Source: Acanthosepion esculentum (lineage: Eukaryota > Mollusca > Cephalopoda > Sepiida > Sepiidae). From it: a stretch of 64,000 bases of DNA. The notes beneath the pieces were generated by a model. The model saw only the letters and a program-made list of their open reading frames with translations. It was not told where the DNA came from and ran no database searches. Position 1 is the first letter of the stretch; every line of letters begins with the position of its first letter. Location of the stretch: positions 53,039,288 through 53,103,287 of the forward strand of contig OZ038517.1 of NCBI GenBank assembly GCA_964036315.1, given 5' to 3'. Below are positions 55,119 through 64,000 of this stretch, piece by piece. The position numbers were made by a program, and so were the translations under genes.

Positions 55119-55660
55119 CGAGAGAGAGGGAGATAAAGAGTTCGTTCACTTCTTCAACATGACTCATCTTTCTTACTCGTTTTCTTTCTTGCAAATTTCT
55201 GATTAAATGCCAGATAATTCGCCGACCATCTCCACCCGACTTCCCTTTGCCACCCAAGTTTAAAAGTTACCAAACCGTTTCTATTTATTTCTCGGGGCCT
55301 ATTTATTTCGTTTGCTTATCAGTTGCCCCCTTAACAGGAGGCCTTTTTTCTTTTTACTTCCCCCACCTTTGTTCACCTTTGCATATTCTCAAACCCTGTT
55401 CGTTTTCACCAGAAAGGGAAATACTTTGCTCGGTGACATGTAAATTAAGTTCACTTTTTTTTTCTCTCTTAAAAGCCAACGTTTGCTTATATGAATTCGT
55501 TCCTACGTTCCGCTTGGCTGCTTTTCTTAAAGTTAGCAGATTGTTTAAAAAAATACATTAGCTTTGAGTTGTATTTTTTTTATTTAGTCAAACACATGCA
55601 ATCCTTTTTTTTCCCACGTCTTATATTTAATGAAAATTATTTTTTTCTTTTTATGATTAT
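55117..55660. other. unassigned sequence
   Basis: T-rich; overlapping frames of 86-104 codons lack motifs. Confidence 0.4.
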
Positions 55661-55966
55661 TTACCATAATTCCCCATGTATAATACGATTTTTTTTAAAT
55701 TATAAGAAAAATCAGGGATGCGTATTATGCACAGCTACAAAAAATCTTTAAAAATTACCGTAAAATAAAATAAGAATTATAAAACTAAACCATTTTAAAA
55801 GTAAGAAACGCTGGCCGTAATGAAACTGGGGAGGTACAATTTATACGTCTTGATTGCCAAACAAGGATTGCGTATTATGCATCAGTAGAAGCATTTTCCC
55901 ACACTTTCAGTACAATTTTAGCGCGTATTCTGGTTGAAGGCGCATTATACATGGGGAATTACGGTA
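55661..55966. mobile_element. MITE with 27-bp terminal inverted repeats
   Basis: The left end is TACCATAATTCCCCATGTAT then AATACG. The right end is the complement of TACCGTAATTCCCCATGTAT then AATGCGC. The interior has GGATGCGTATTATGCACAG and GGATTGCGTATTATGCATCA as inner repeats. TA at both borders. Non-coding. Confidence 0.82.
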
Positions 55967-56299
55967 TAAGCTTAATATCAAAAACATGTTGCTGTGAATT
56001 TTCTTTCTGTTTTTACTGATAATTCTTCCAATATAAGACTCAAGAGCCACTCAAGGCAGAGCGTAACTAGGTGAGACTGTAAAGTAGGGAAAAGTAAGAG
56101 GGTATTGTGAAGATGAGTAGGATAGATATCAGTTGACTCTGGACTTAAAGAGACCATAATTGTACAGGGTACGACGGATAAATTGTCGTCTAAATTACGC
56201 CGAAAGGAAAACAAACACTGACATCTCATTTTAACAGATATATATTTACCAAAATTACACAAAAATATCTTGAAATACTAAAGAGTAAATTTATTCTTT
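55967..56299. other. unassigned sequence
   Basis: No supportable feature. Confidence 0.4.
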
Positions 56300-56690
56300 A
56301 AAATCGCCATTGATTTCAACCACGGCCTCCAGACGACTTCCGAATCTCCTGCAACTCTTTTGGACAGTCTCCTTGTTTAAGTTGGTGAATGCTGCCATAA
56401 TACTTGGCGTAAAAAGGAGTTTAGTTGGTGTCTAAATCAACTGCACCCCACACAATAATCATGGCTAATGCAGTCTGGGGAGTTAGGTGACCAGATGTAA
56501 GGGTTGATGTGGTCGCAGAAATTGGCAGACAGCCATGATTGGGTTCTCGTGATTGTGTGGCAAGGTGCAGAGTCCTGTTGCCAGATATAAGGTATGCCAG
56601 CAGCCACCCTCTTGACCCAGGACATCACAACCTGCTCGATGCACTTAATGTATGCCTCCGTGTTGAGTAAACAAATTCGGGAGTTTTTTT
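56300..56690 (-). pseudogene. mariner-type transposase catalytic C-terminus
   Basis: The minus strand reads TEAYIKCIEQVVMSWVKRVA, AGIPYIWQQDSAPCHTITRT, QSWLSANFCDHINPYIWSPN and SPDCISHDY. WQQD carries the second catalytic aspartate and SPD..DY the third of the DDE/D triad. After a frame change it continues NLNKETVQKSCRRFGSRLEA and VVEINGDFKE before a stop at about 56301, the usual C-terminal ending. The N-terminal DNA-binding part and first aspartate are missing; a SINE head abuts at 56694. Expected PD.NP is altered to PDCIS. Confidence 0.8.
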
Positions 56691-56693
56691 CTT

Positions 56694-56730
56694 ATCCCAA
56701 TCCGAGCCGCTATCCATTACTCCACCGTAG
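56694..56730 (-). mobile_element. SINE family S1 head fragment (copy f)
   Basis: Only the A-box region and start remain: minus strand GGTGGAGTAATGGATAGCGG, CTCGGATTGGG. Confidence 0.55.
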
Positions 56731-56734
56731 GGTT

Positions 56735-56890
56735 AGAGCCAAGGAGAGAGAGCTTTGGTGAACGCCATCATTGATCACATGCACCTCAGAGAACTGACCA
56801 CTAACAACGACCTTCATAGACCACCCTGAAAGGAAAGACTTGATCTGGTTGCTCCTTATAGCCGAGAAGTTAAACAAACCGTAAATCCAT
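56735..56890 (-). pseudogene. LINE RT fragment around motif B
   Basis: Minus strand: IKSFLSGWSMKVVVSGQFSE, VHVINDGVHQSSLSLALTL. It aligns with SFLSKREMKVVLNGFSS and NAGVPQGSILGPTLF of the RT at 34617-35275. GVPQGS has become GVHQSS, so it is inactive. Confidence 0.6.
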
Positions 56891-57054
56891 TTGTTTAATT
56901 TTAGTAATTAAACACTTTCAAAGTAAATAAATTCAACACGTCGAGAAGAATTGCACAAAGAACAACTTAGCTCACAAAAAAGAGGAAAAATATATATGTA
57001 CGTGTACATCGATAGCTAAAAAAATGAAAAAAATAATCATGAGATTATCGACAG
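56891..57054. other. linker
   Basis: Nothing recognised. Confidence 0.4.
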
Positions 57055-57140
57055 TATGTGTATGCACGTGTGTGTATGTGTGTGTATATGTGTGTGTGTG
57101 TGTGCGTGCGCGCGTGTGTATGTGTGTGCTCGTGCATGCA
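57055..57140. repeat. degenerate (GT)n
   Basis: GT-rich run with A and C interruptions. Confidence 0.9.
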
Positions 57141-57846
57141 ACAGATGCGCCACATGGTTGTGTGAAATTAAGTCGGCTTGTCCGAAGAAATAAATCTCTC
57201 TCGGCGGGGACAACTGGACACGTCTTCTACCAACCACATCCTTTTTCTGAGTGAGCAAAAAGACAAGAGAGGGTTTACGTTCCTCCTTTTATAGTCCTGA
57301 ACAGAACGCCGACTTGCGTGTCACATGACAGACAAGCTTGGGTAATCCTCTCATGACCAATACTTCCTGAATATGATTTATCAACTGGTTTACCCGTACC
57401 AAAAAAAAACAGGCATTGTACTTCTAAAATAACAAAACTTTATGTCGCTTTCTCTAGTTTCAGTTCAATATTTCCTGAATAATAAGTGATCCTGTTCCGT
57501 GTACGCTTTTTATAAACAAGAACACGATTAATAAACGTAACTAATTCTCATTCTCTGCACAGGTCTAATATTATCTCACTTCAGTACATACCCAGTTAAA
57601 ATTTAAGATTTATTTTCAGCTTTTGAACCCATTTCTTTCTCGTATAAATTTTTGGGTGATCATCAATAAAGCTGCCTATCCTAACCTCTTTCTCCATTTA
57701 ATATTCACCGGACTGCTCATGTGACCCTTAAACAGCCAATCAGTGAAGTCAGTCAGAATGCAACGTATTTCTGTACTTTATTTAAACAGGTTCTATATTG
57801 AGAAAATAAAGATTTTTATTTACGGCCTCCTGACTTATCTATAACC
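57141..57846. other. unassigned sequence
   Basis: No supportable feature. Confidence 0.4.

Positions 57847-57910
<64 letters not shown>
57847..57910. repeat. (AT)n microsatellite
   Basis: Uninterrupted AT units. Confidence 0.97.
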
Positions 57911-57912
<2 letters not shown>

Positions 57913-57984
57913 GAGTCGCCTGACGATTGCACTAGCATGAAACAGACTGTCGCCTCTAAGTGCTGACTTCCATGTCCACTTTTA

Positions 57985-58015
<31 letters not shown>

Positions 58016-58016
<1 letters not shown>

Positions 58017-58145
58017 ATGAATTATGATATATATATTATATACATATATTATTAAAATTATTATATATATATATATATATATATAATAATTTTAATAATA
58101 TATGTATATAATATATATATCATAATTTTAATAATATATATTATA
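58016..58145. repeat. AT-only long palindrome
   Basis: TTATGAATTATGATATATAT.. CATATATTATTAAAATTATT mirrors its complement around an (AT)n core at about 58062-58084. A further partial copy (CATAATTTTAATAATATATA) follows. It could be a MITE expanded by AT slippage. Confidence 0.75.
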
Positions 58146-58187
58146 ATTTTTTCATATAGACATATGATCATATTGGTCTGCCTGTAG

Positions 58188-58261
<74 letters not shown>
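58188..58261. repeat. (AC)n(AT)n compound microsatellite
   Basis: It abuts the mariner-type element that follows. Confidence 0.96.
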
Positions 58262-58267
<6 letters not shown>

Positions 58268-59210
58268 TGTCCCAGAATAAATGTAACCCAAGAACCATAT
58301 ATTTCTGAAAACTAGAGACGTTAGCAAATCTTCTGCTCCAAACATGTCACTAGCTGTATTGGCAAAGATTTTATCGTCATTTATAGAATATGCTCCAAAT
58401 GTGCCCCATTCTGTTGATGACACACTTGAATTCTACGGGGAAATTGTCGATGACTTTGGTGCACGCTTCTTTTCGTATAGCTTTGATTTCTTGATTGATT
58501 TCTGCCTTTAGCTCTGATATGGGGGTTGTTCCTGTAGACTTGATCCTTCAGATACCCCTGCAGATAAAGATCTGGGTGGGGGTGAGGTCGGGGAAATGCG
58601 GAAACAACTCAGGTTCGCGTTTACGGCTGATGAGTCAGTTGGGAAACTTCTGGTCCAGCCACTCCAGAGAGACATTTGCTGTATGAGGGGTGCCCCCACC
58701 CATCTTGCTGGTACCACTGGTACCCCCTCTGAGCCCTGGTTGCACCTCTGCCACGGCTCATTGGAGGATTTGGTGAGGCCAAGGTCTTGGCTCCTTCTGC
58801 AGACGGATTTCTTCGGACTCCTGCCGACTGAATCTTCGACATCTGCTATGTTATCAGGAGACCTTACAGTAGGTTTTCTACCAACTTTGACTGATGGAGA
58901 CTTATTTTTACTCGTGTTGTTGATTGTACCTGTAGCCTCAAACTTCTTGATCCATCGGTAAAGGTCAGTTTTGCCAGGGGCTTTATTCTTGTCATCCTTT
59001 CTGCTGAATTTCGGGATGGCATGTTTATAGGAATTTCCCTCCAATTCTCTCAGCACACAGAACATTTTCTGTTCTTTTGCAAAAGGCATTATAGTTGTTG
59101 TTCTGGTTTTGCTATCTTCTCAGATTTTGAAATCTGAAATATAAAAGCAAAATATTAAAAATTAACAAAACCACATACTTTTATTTGGGTTATATTTATA
59201 CTGCTACACC

Positions 59211-59214
<4 letters not shown>
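58262..59214 (-). mobile_element. mariner-type element C, full length but dead
   Basis: Inverted ends: ACAGATGTCCCAGAATAAAT then GTAACCCAA (58262) and the complement of AAAGGGTGTAGCAGTATAAA then TATAACCCAA (59214), each next to TA-rich tracts. About 950 bp, short for an autonomous element. It contains one broken minus-strand transposase (58500-59089). Confidence 0.75.
58500..59089 (-). pseudogene. mariner-type transposase with HTH N-terminus, frameshifted
   Basis: It starts MPFAKEQKMFCVLRELEGNS, then TDLYRWIKKFEATGTINN (helix-turn-helix) and a GRKPTVRSPDNIADVEDSVG block followed by RSPKKSVCRRSQDLGL, the usual order in this transposase group. About 100 residues of the expected middle, including the first catalytic aspartate, are missing after LGLTKSS. 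The end reads WYQQDG in one frame and TPHTANVSLEWLDQKFPN then LISRKREPELFPHFPDLTP in another, matching the WQQDGAPPHTA and SPDL.P catalytic blocks. The frameshift, an in-frame stop and the deletion make it a pseudogene. Confidence 0.8.

Positions 59215-59281
<67 letters not shown>
59215..59281. repeat. (AT)n microsatellite
   Basis: It separates mariner C from mariner B; both elements end exactly at this tract. Confidence 0.97.
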
Positions 59282-59284
<3 letters not shown>

Positions 59285-59602
59285 GGTGTAACAGCAAAAT
59301 TGTCGGAATTGTGTAACATCAAAAATGTCCAATTGTTAGATTAAGCTAACAGTAGATTAAGCTTATCTAACAATTGGACATTTTTGCTGTTGCATCTTAG
59401 AAATGATTAAAGATATCTTACTGGAATTCTCCGAGTTTTTATGACACTATTGGACCCTACTTTGAGCAATAAGAATGTATAATTACTCTCCAAGCTTAAT
59501 AGAAGAGTCGTGATGAAATCGATCATAAACGAAGATTACATGTTCATCATTAATTAATCATAACTAATGATCGGAAGTTAAATGAAGGATTGAAATAAAG
59601 AT

Positions 59603-59606
<4 letters not shown>

Positions 59607-59688
<82 letters not shown>
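59607..59688. repeat. (AT)n inside mariner B
   Basis: AT run with one G. The coding sequence stops at ENDPGI on one side, and the element's 3' non-coding end lies on the other. Confidence 0.96.
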
Positions 59689-59689
<1 letters not shown>

Positions 59690-60095
59690 TCCAGGATCAT
59701 TTTCCAACTTATTCAAGATGATCTTCGCCCTCGCAAACCTTCTAACTTTCTGTCCTAGAGTAACAAGTTGCCTCACATATTTCACGTACGATTTCATTTT
59801 CAAGTCTTTTCCGACTGCTCTTTGGACTGTCATGGTTGAAACTCCTTTCTCACACGTCAAACCTCTTATGGATTTAGTTGGATCTTTTCTAATCGATCTC
59901 TTTAGCTTTAAGTTGAAATGATGATCCCTTTTCCTGGTGTGAGCTCCTGGTCCAATTTTCCTCTCTACTGTTCCCTCTTTTTTAAACTTATTCACCGTTC
60001 TCTTGATGGTTCTTGAATGGACTTTGAAGATGGAAGCCAGAGTATGAATGTTGGCACCATTACTGAAAGCCTGAATATTTTGTTTCCTTTCTTAC
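59690..60095 (-). pseudogene. Tc1/mariner transposase, N-terminal two HTH motifs
   Basis: The minus strand reads SRTIKRTVNKFKKEGTVERK, then RKRDHHFNLKLKRSIRKDPT, KSIRGLTCEKGVSTMTVQRA and LVTLGQKVRRFARAKIILNK ending LENDP at the (AT)n tract. This is the bipartite DNA-binding region followed by the R..AK..L..L linker that precedes the first catalytic aspartate. The DDE domain is absent. The start region carries a frameshift near 60040-60080. Confidence 0.75.
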
Positions 60096-60313
60096 TATTA
60101 CTCAGTTGCAAAGACAGTGGGTTTGACACAAAACTATTTTAACCTGTTTTCTTTTTAACTGAATAAATCAAAGTTTTTTTTTTGCAGTGATTCTTATGAC
60201 AAATGGTGTCAATATGACTAAACGTCTTTTCTGAAAACCTGGAAAAAAGAAAATTAGTTTAGTGTTTTTTTTAATATTAAACATTTTGTGGGATGGAAAA
60301 TTATGCTGTTACA

Positions 60314-60317
<4 letters not shown>

Positions 60318-60404
<87 letters not shown>
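60318..60404. repeat. (CT)n(AT)n compound microsatellite
   Basis: It begins immediately after the right end of mariner B. Confidence 0.96.
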
Positions 60405-60408
<4 letters not shown>

Positions 60409-61486
60409 GTTTGGATAATTATTTATTTTGATGGGTAGAAACTATTTAAGGTTGTCCAACATATTTTTGCTGACCCAACAATATCATTGATAAAAAGTCT
60501 TAAGATACGTTTTACTTAGGTTTTTGTTTTTAATCATTCTGTCCAAGCAAAACAATAAAGCCACTAAGATGCAATTTTTCGTGAGGTAGTATCGTGGTTT
60601 CCTGTTACCATCTCCATAGTTTGGAAACCATAGTTTTCTTTCTATATACACAGGTTGCTACAAATGACAGATACCCTAATGCGGGTAAGCCCCCAAATAA
60701 TGGAAGTTAACAACATCATGTCACGTCGAGTTGACCCAAATAATGGGTGAGCTCCTTTTTATTTCCCCCATTATGGGCATTATTATATCCGTGATATAAT
60801 AAGATCGTATTGCAGGGACGGAATGGAATAGCTGAAAGAATGAGTAATGACGAACATGCTTTGTTCTCGGAGAGAGTTTTATATGTCATGCACAAAATTA
60901 TATATAAATATTTACATGTGTTCCAAACAGAGAAACTATAACACATATCTGCACAACAAGCAGTGTGAAAGGGGATATGGTCATATTATATGTAAGATAT
61001 ATCTATATGGAAGGAAAAGATAAGGTGATACTATATGTAAGATGAAGAAGAATCTCCATATTATATAGTCCTTCGGTGTTTCTGGAGAAGCCATATTTAG
61101 GATTCCAGGCCCAAGCGGGCTGGATTGATTCAGGGTGTGGCTAGTGAGGACATAACCCGCAAACGGAAACGGGTTATCCTCAGTAGGACGACTACAAGCA
61201 GGAAATAATTTCTTTCTATATCTAGGGAAGATATATTCCCAAAGGGAAAACGGCGCCATGTGCTTGCAAGCTGCACCACTTGCTGAGGGTGTGGGGAAGA
61301 TTTAGCGTCAGCTTGGATAAAATGGCCCCGGGTCAAAAAGCGACTGTTTTGTTTGGCTACTAGAAGCTGGGGAAGAACTGCCATTTTCGCCATTATTCTG
61401 CGACATCATTAAAGAGCTATCACGTGACTTTATCTCTACCAAAAGAAGATAATCACCTTTTATATCCCTACAACACATTCTATGCT
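60405..61486. other. mostly unassigned; LINE-tail-like motif
   Basis: At 60528-60560, TTTTTAATCATTCTGTCCAAGC resembles the complement of the LINE tail seen at 27120 and 14310. Elsewhere nothing is supportable; overlapping frames on the minus strand at 60981-61393 have no motif. Confidence 0.4.
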
Positions 61487-61620
61487 ACTATTTAACCCAT
61501 AACTAGTGGTCGTGGCAGAAGAAATGGGCTCATGCCTTTCCAAAGGGCATTAGTCCAAATGTGAATATAAAGCCTGGAATTTGAACCCAGCTTACAAATT
61601 TCACTTTTCCTGCCAATTCT
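61487..61620 (-). mobile_element. SINE family S1 copy g (diverged)
   Basis: CTATTTAACCCATAACTAGT, GCCTTTCCAAAGGGCATTAG and TGGAATTTGAACCCAGCTTA follow the S1 order. The head is lost. Confidence 0.55.
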
Positions 61621-61776
61621 TTCATTACCTGCACACCCTTAAAGCTTATTCCTGTTGAAGAAACCCTTCCTGGATTAATCATGCCTTCTGGAATTTAGAC
61701 GTACTCACCACGCTTGGCCGGGTTTGTGAGGCTATTTAACACATAACTGTAGGTTATGATTTCAGAGTTTACCATC

Positions 61777-61981
61777 TGTTAGACTGGTTGTCACGCAAGT
61801 CAACCCAGTCTGTCCTGCTAGTTAAAACCCAACTGAGGCGGGGGTGGGGAGAAGAGATAGATTCATAGTTTTCCCAAGGATATTTTCACATGCGTGAATG
61901 TAACAAACTTGACTGAAATTCGAACTCGGCTTTCCGATGCCTCAATCCGAGCCGCTATACATTGTTGAACTGTGCCTCCAA
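61777..61981 (-). mobile_element. SINE family S1 copy h
   Basis: The minus strand has GGAGGCACAGTTCAACAATG, TATAGCGGCTCGG and GAGTTCGAATTTCAG, then the S1 body to AACCAGTCTAAC. It has both tRNA-like boxes but lacks the 3' hairpin part. Confidence 0.7.
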
Positions 61982-62075
61982 AGGGATTTGTTAACACAAA
62001 AAGTAGGGTTATTCGTACATTACATATAGTGTGCAGTACACATATGGTATAGTACAGTATAGGACTGGGTGTTGA

Positions 62076-62076
<1 letters not shown>

Positions 62077-62156
<80 letters not shown>
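62077..62156. repeat. (AC)n(ATAC)n(AT)n compound microsatellite
   Basis: It leads directly into the next MITE. Confidence 0.96.
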
Positions 62157-62159
<3 letters not shown>

Positions 62160-62357
62160 TGTAACCCGGATATAAGAGACCCGGATATAAGAGAAACCCG
62201 GGTATAAGAGAATTTTTCTCTGGTCCCAAATTAGAGCCTGTGTTAATGTATATATAATAGACCAAACCCGGATATAAGAGAAACCCGGATATAAGAGAAA
62301 CTCGGATATAAGATACTTATTCTCCGGTCCCAACAACTCTCTTATATACGGGTTACA

Positions 62358-62360
<3 letters not shown>
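62157..62360. mobile_element. pogo/Tigger-like MITE with internal repeats
   Basis: CAGTGTAACCCGGATATAAG (62157) and the complement of CAGTGTAACCCGTATATAAG (ending 62360) are inverted termini flanked by TA. The core ACCCGGATATAAGAGA is repeated about six times inside, in two blocks around TCTGGTCCCAAATTAGAGCC. Non-coding; the class is inferred from CAGTG termini and TA flanks. Confidence 0.8.

Positions 62361-62415
<55 letters not shown>
62361..62415. repeat. (AT)n microsatellite
   Basis: It lies between the MITE and the hairpin element. Confidence 0.97.
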
Positions 62416-62419
<4 letters not shown>

Positions 62420-62422
62420 TAT

Positions 62423-62621
62423 CGAAAATTATAACATAAATATGTTATAAAATCACTAGAAAAATAGCCATTTTGTTTCAACACTTCTGGTGTCTTATCA
62501 AGTGATGGTGTCGAATGTAGTTTCTACATTCAACGCCATTACTTGAGAAGACACCAGAAGTGTTGAAACAAAATGGCTATTTTTCTAGTGATTTTATAAC
62601 ATTTTTATGTCATAATTTTCG
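62423..62621. mobile_element. 98-bp-arm hairpin, Penelope-like terminal palindrome (putative)
   Basis: Arms 62423-62520 and 62524-62621 (sum 125044) pair with few mismatches around a 3-base loop. The shared GAAGACACCAGAAGTGTTGA and ACTTGAGAAG motifs resemble the GAAGAAG..GAAAC wording of the other Penelope-like ends, but no coding part is attached. Confidence 0.6.
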
Positions 62622-62720
62622 AATAAATTATATTTGCTCTACTCTGTATTGAGCACTCTTTTAAAAATAGTATTTTTGGTTATTAGAATTTATTCCGTCT
62701 ACACCAATCCTATACTTGGG

Positions 62721-62721
<1 letters not shown>

Positions 62722-62767
<46 letters not shown>
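62722..62767. repeat. (AT)n microsatellite
   Basis: Last AT tract of the window. Confidence 0.97.
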
Positions 62768-62768
<1 letters not shown>

Positions 62769-64000
62769 TTAGTAAACTTACGGCCAGGTTCTTATAACTT
62801 TTCACATTCTTGTCCCGATCTATGTGAGATATTTTATAACAAACATGAACGCCCCCCTCCTTCTTGCACATGTGTAATCGTATCAGCGTAAACACATCAT
62901 TTTAGTTTGATTAAGTCGTAAATGACGAAATGCATTTAACGAAAGTTTTTTCCCGCGCTGTCCTAGTTCTTATTCTAAAAACTGTTCTTGATATATAAAT
63001 TTATATATCGTTTTCCCATATACTAATTCACCTGAAAGCCGCCCCTCCTAAATTTGCCCTTGAAATACACCCCACCAGGACGGACCGCCCCTCCCGCTTT
63101 ACTTCTTAAAGAGCAGAGTCAATTTACCCGACTACTAGATCAAAAAATGTAAGCTTGATTGAATGGTCGGACTCGGGGGTATAGTCGGTAACTGGATAAT
63201 TTGTAGCGGATGGGTTTGGTTATTGATTTAGATATCTCTAAAGTAAAAATACTTTTGTATTAAATGTAGTCAGATATCGTCACCGCTAAACTGGTCACTG
63301 TATATGTCCTTATTTTGCCTGGTTTTTGCAAATGTGGATGTAATAAAAAAATAGCTAAATGAAAAAGAAAACGCAGAGGGAAAAGTACGGATTATCAATT
63401 CTTATCAAAATCAGAGACTGATCAGTTTCATAAATTTTTAAGCTTAGAAAAGTTGGGATACAACCGAGGGGGTCAGCCAAAAATTAGGGATGGCATTGGG
63501 TCCCTTCTACCCCACTCGCCCCTCATTGAATCGGCCACTGCTCATCATAAAGCAGGCTGTACTATTAAAAATTCAGAGTAAATTTCGTTGAAAGTAAAGC
63601 GGTAATTTTCACTACAGAATATCGTAGGCGTAAGCATAAAGAAAAGATTTTGTTATTTTTCATTGAGAGTAAATATTTTTTCTAAAATTTAAAAACTGAA
63701 TATTTTCTATAATATTATGACTGAAGATAACTGTGATTAGCCCAACGCGTGTAGGTGTGATTTGTTTTGAATTTATTCATTCGAAAATACAACAAATCTT
63801 TTTAAAAGAAAAAATTTCTCTAGAGAAAAAAATTAATATGAACGTTTCTCGTTTCTAAAGCAAACTATTTTTACAGGTATGATCTTCCTTGATGAAAATC
63901 GCCAATGGTTTAAAATTCTGAGAACCTTACATTCAACATTAAATTAGGTGTACTATTCAGAAGACCAAACGGGCCGCATACGGGCCGCAGTTTACCCATA
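62768..64000. other. unassigned sequence
   Basis: AT-rich with no gene, RNA or repeat I can support. Confidence 0.5.

Larger units (their letters stand above)
59283..60317 (-). mobile_element. Tc1/mariner element B
   Basis: Ends: GGGTGTAACAGCAAAATTGTC at 59283 and the complement of GAGTGTAACAGCATAATTTTCC at 60317. It is the same family as element A (8369-8957). Near the left end the inner TIR is duplicated as a palindrome (AATGTCCAATTGTTAG.. 59327-59385). An (AT)n tract (59607-59688) interrupts the transposase and has replaced part of it. Confidence 0.8.

Overview
The window looks like repeat-saturated, AT-rich intergenic DNA from an animal. I infer a coleoid cephalopod, probably an octopus or close relative. 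The grounds are the density of (AT)n tracts, the mix of several tRNA-derived SINE families, Penelope-like elements, non-LTR retrotransposon fragments and many Tc1/mariner relics, and the absence of bacterial gene organisation. The species call is inference and cannot be proved from the sequence alone. I found no host protein-coding gene I would defend. The recognisable coding sequence is remains of transposases, reverse transcriptases (RT) and GIY-YIG-type endonucleases, all broken.

Layout. 1-870: two nested fold-back elements; the larger carries a tRNA-Ser(CGA)-like sequence in both arms. 1-9.8 kb: (AT)n tracts next to a DUF4817-type transposase relic, SINEs, LINE RT scraps, a tandem array of tRNA-like units (6.1-6.8 kb), two Penelope-like 3' ends (7.7-8.3 and 9.2-9.5 kb), a deleted mariner (8.4-9.0 kb) and a Tc1 end (9.5 kb). 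9.9-12.9 kb: possible solo LTR, then a GT-rich minisatellite with a small MITE. 13.0-14.1 kb: a 147-bp tandem repeat interrupted by a 568-bp Penelope-like inverted repeat with a 13-bp target duplication and hammerhead-like motifs. 14.4-22 kb: old retroelement debris, including one copy of a ~1.2-kb diverged inverted duplication whose partner lies at 37.85-39.06 kb. 22.97-26.09 kb: a 124-bp satellite array invaded by a LINE. 27-32.6 kb: LINE, SINE and MITE relics. 33.1-35.3 kb: a 46-bp minisatellite abutting an RT pseudogene. 35.2-42.5 kb: tandem SINEs, LINE remains with in-frame internal tandem expansions, and a SINE. 42.49-52.76 kb: about 209 copies of a 49-bp satellite with a ~980-bp (20-mer) higher-order period, bracketed by direct repeats. 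53-62.7 kb: SINE, fold-back element, Tc1 end, MITEs, and three mariner-type pseudogenes between (AT)n tracts. 62.8-64 kb: nothing recognised.

How it fits together. There is no operon or pathway here. The window records repeated transposition into (TA)-rich targets followed by local tandem amplification of pieces of mobile elements. The two most unusual items are the Penelope-like fold-back with hammerhead-like cores inserted into a tandem repeat, and the 49-bp array with higher-order structure whose unit resembles flanking LINE-derived sequence.
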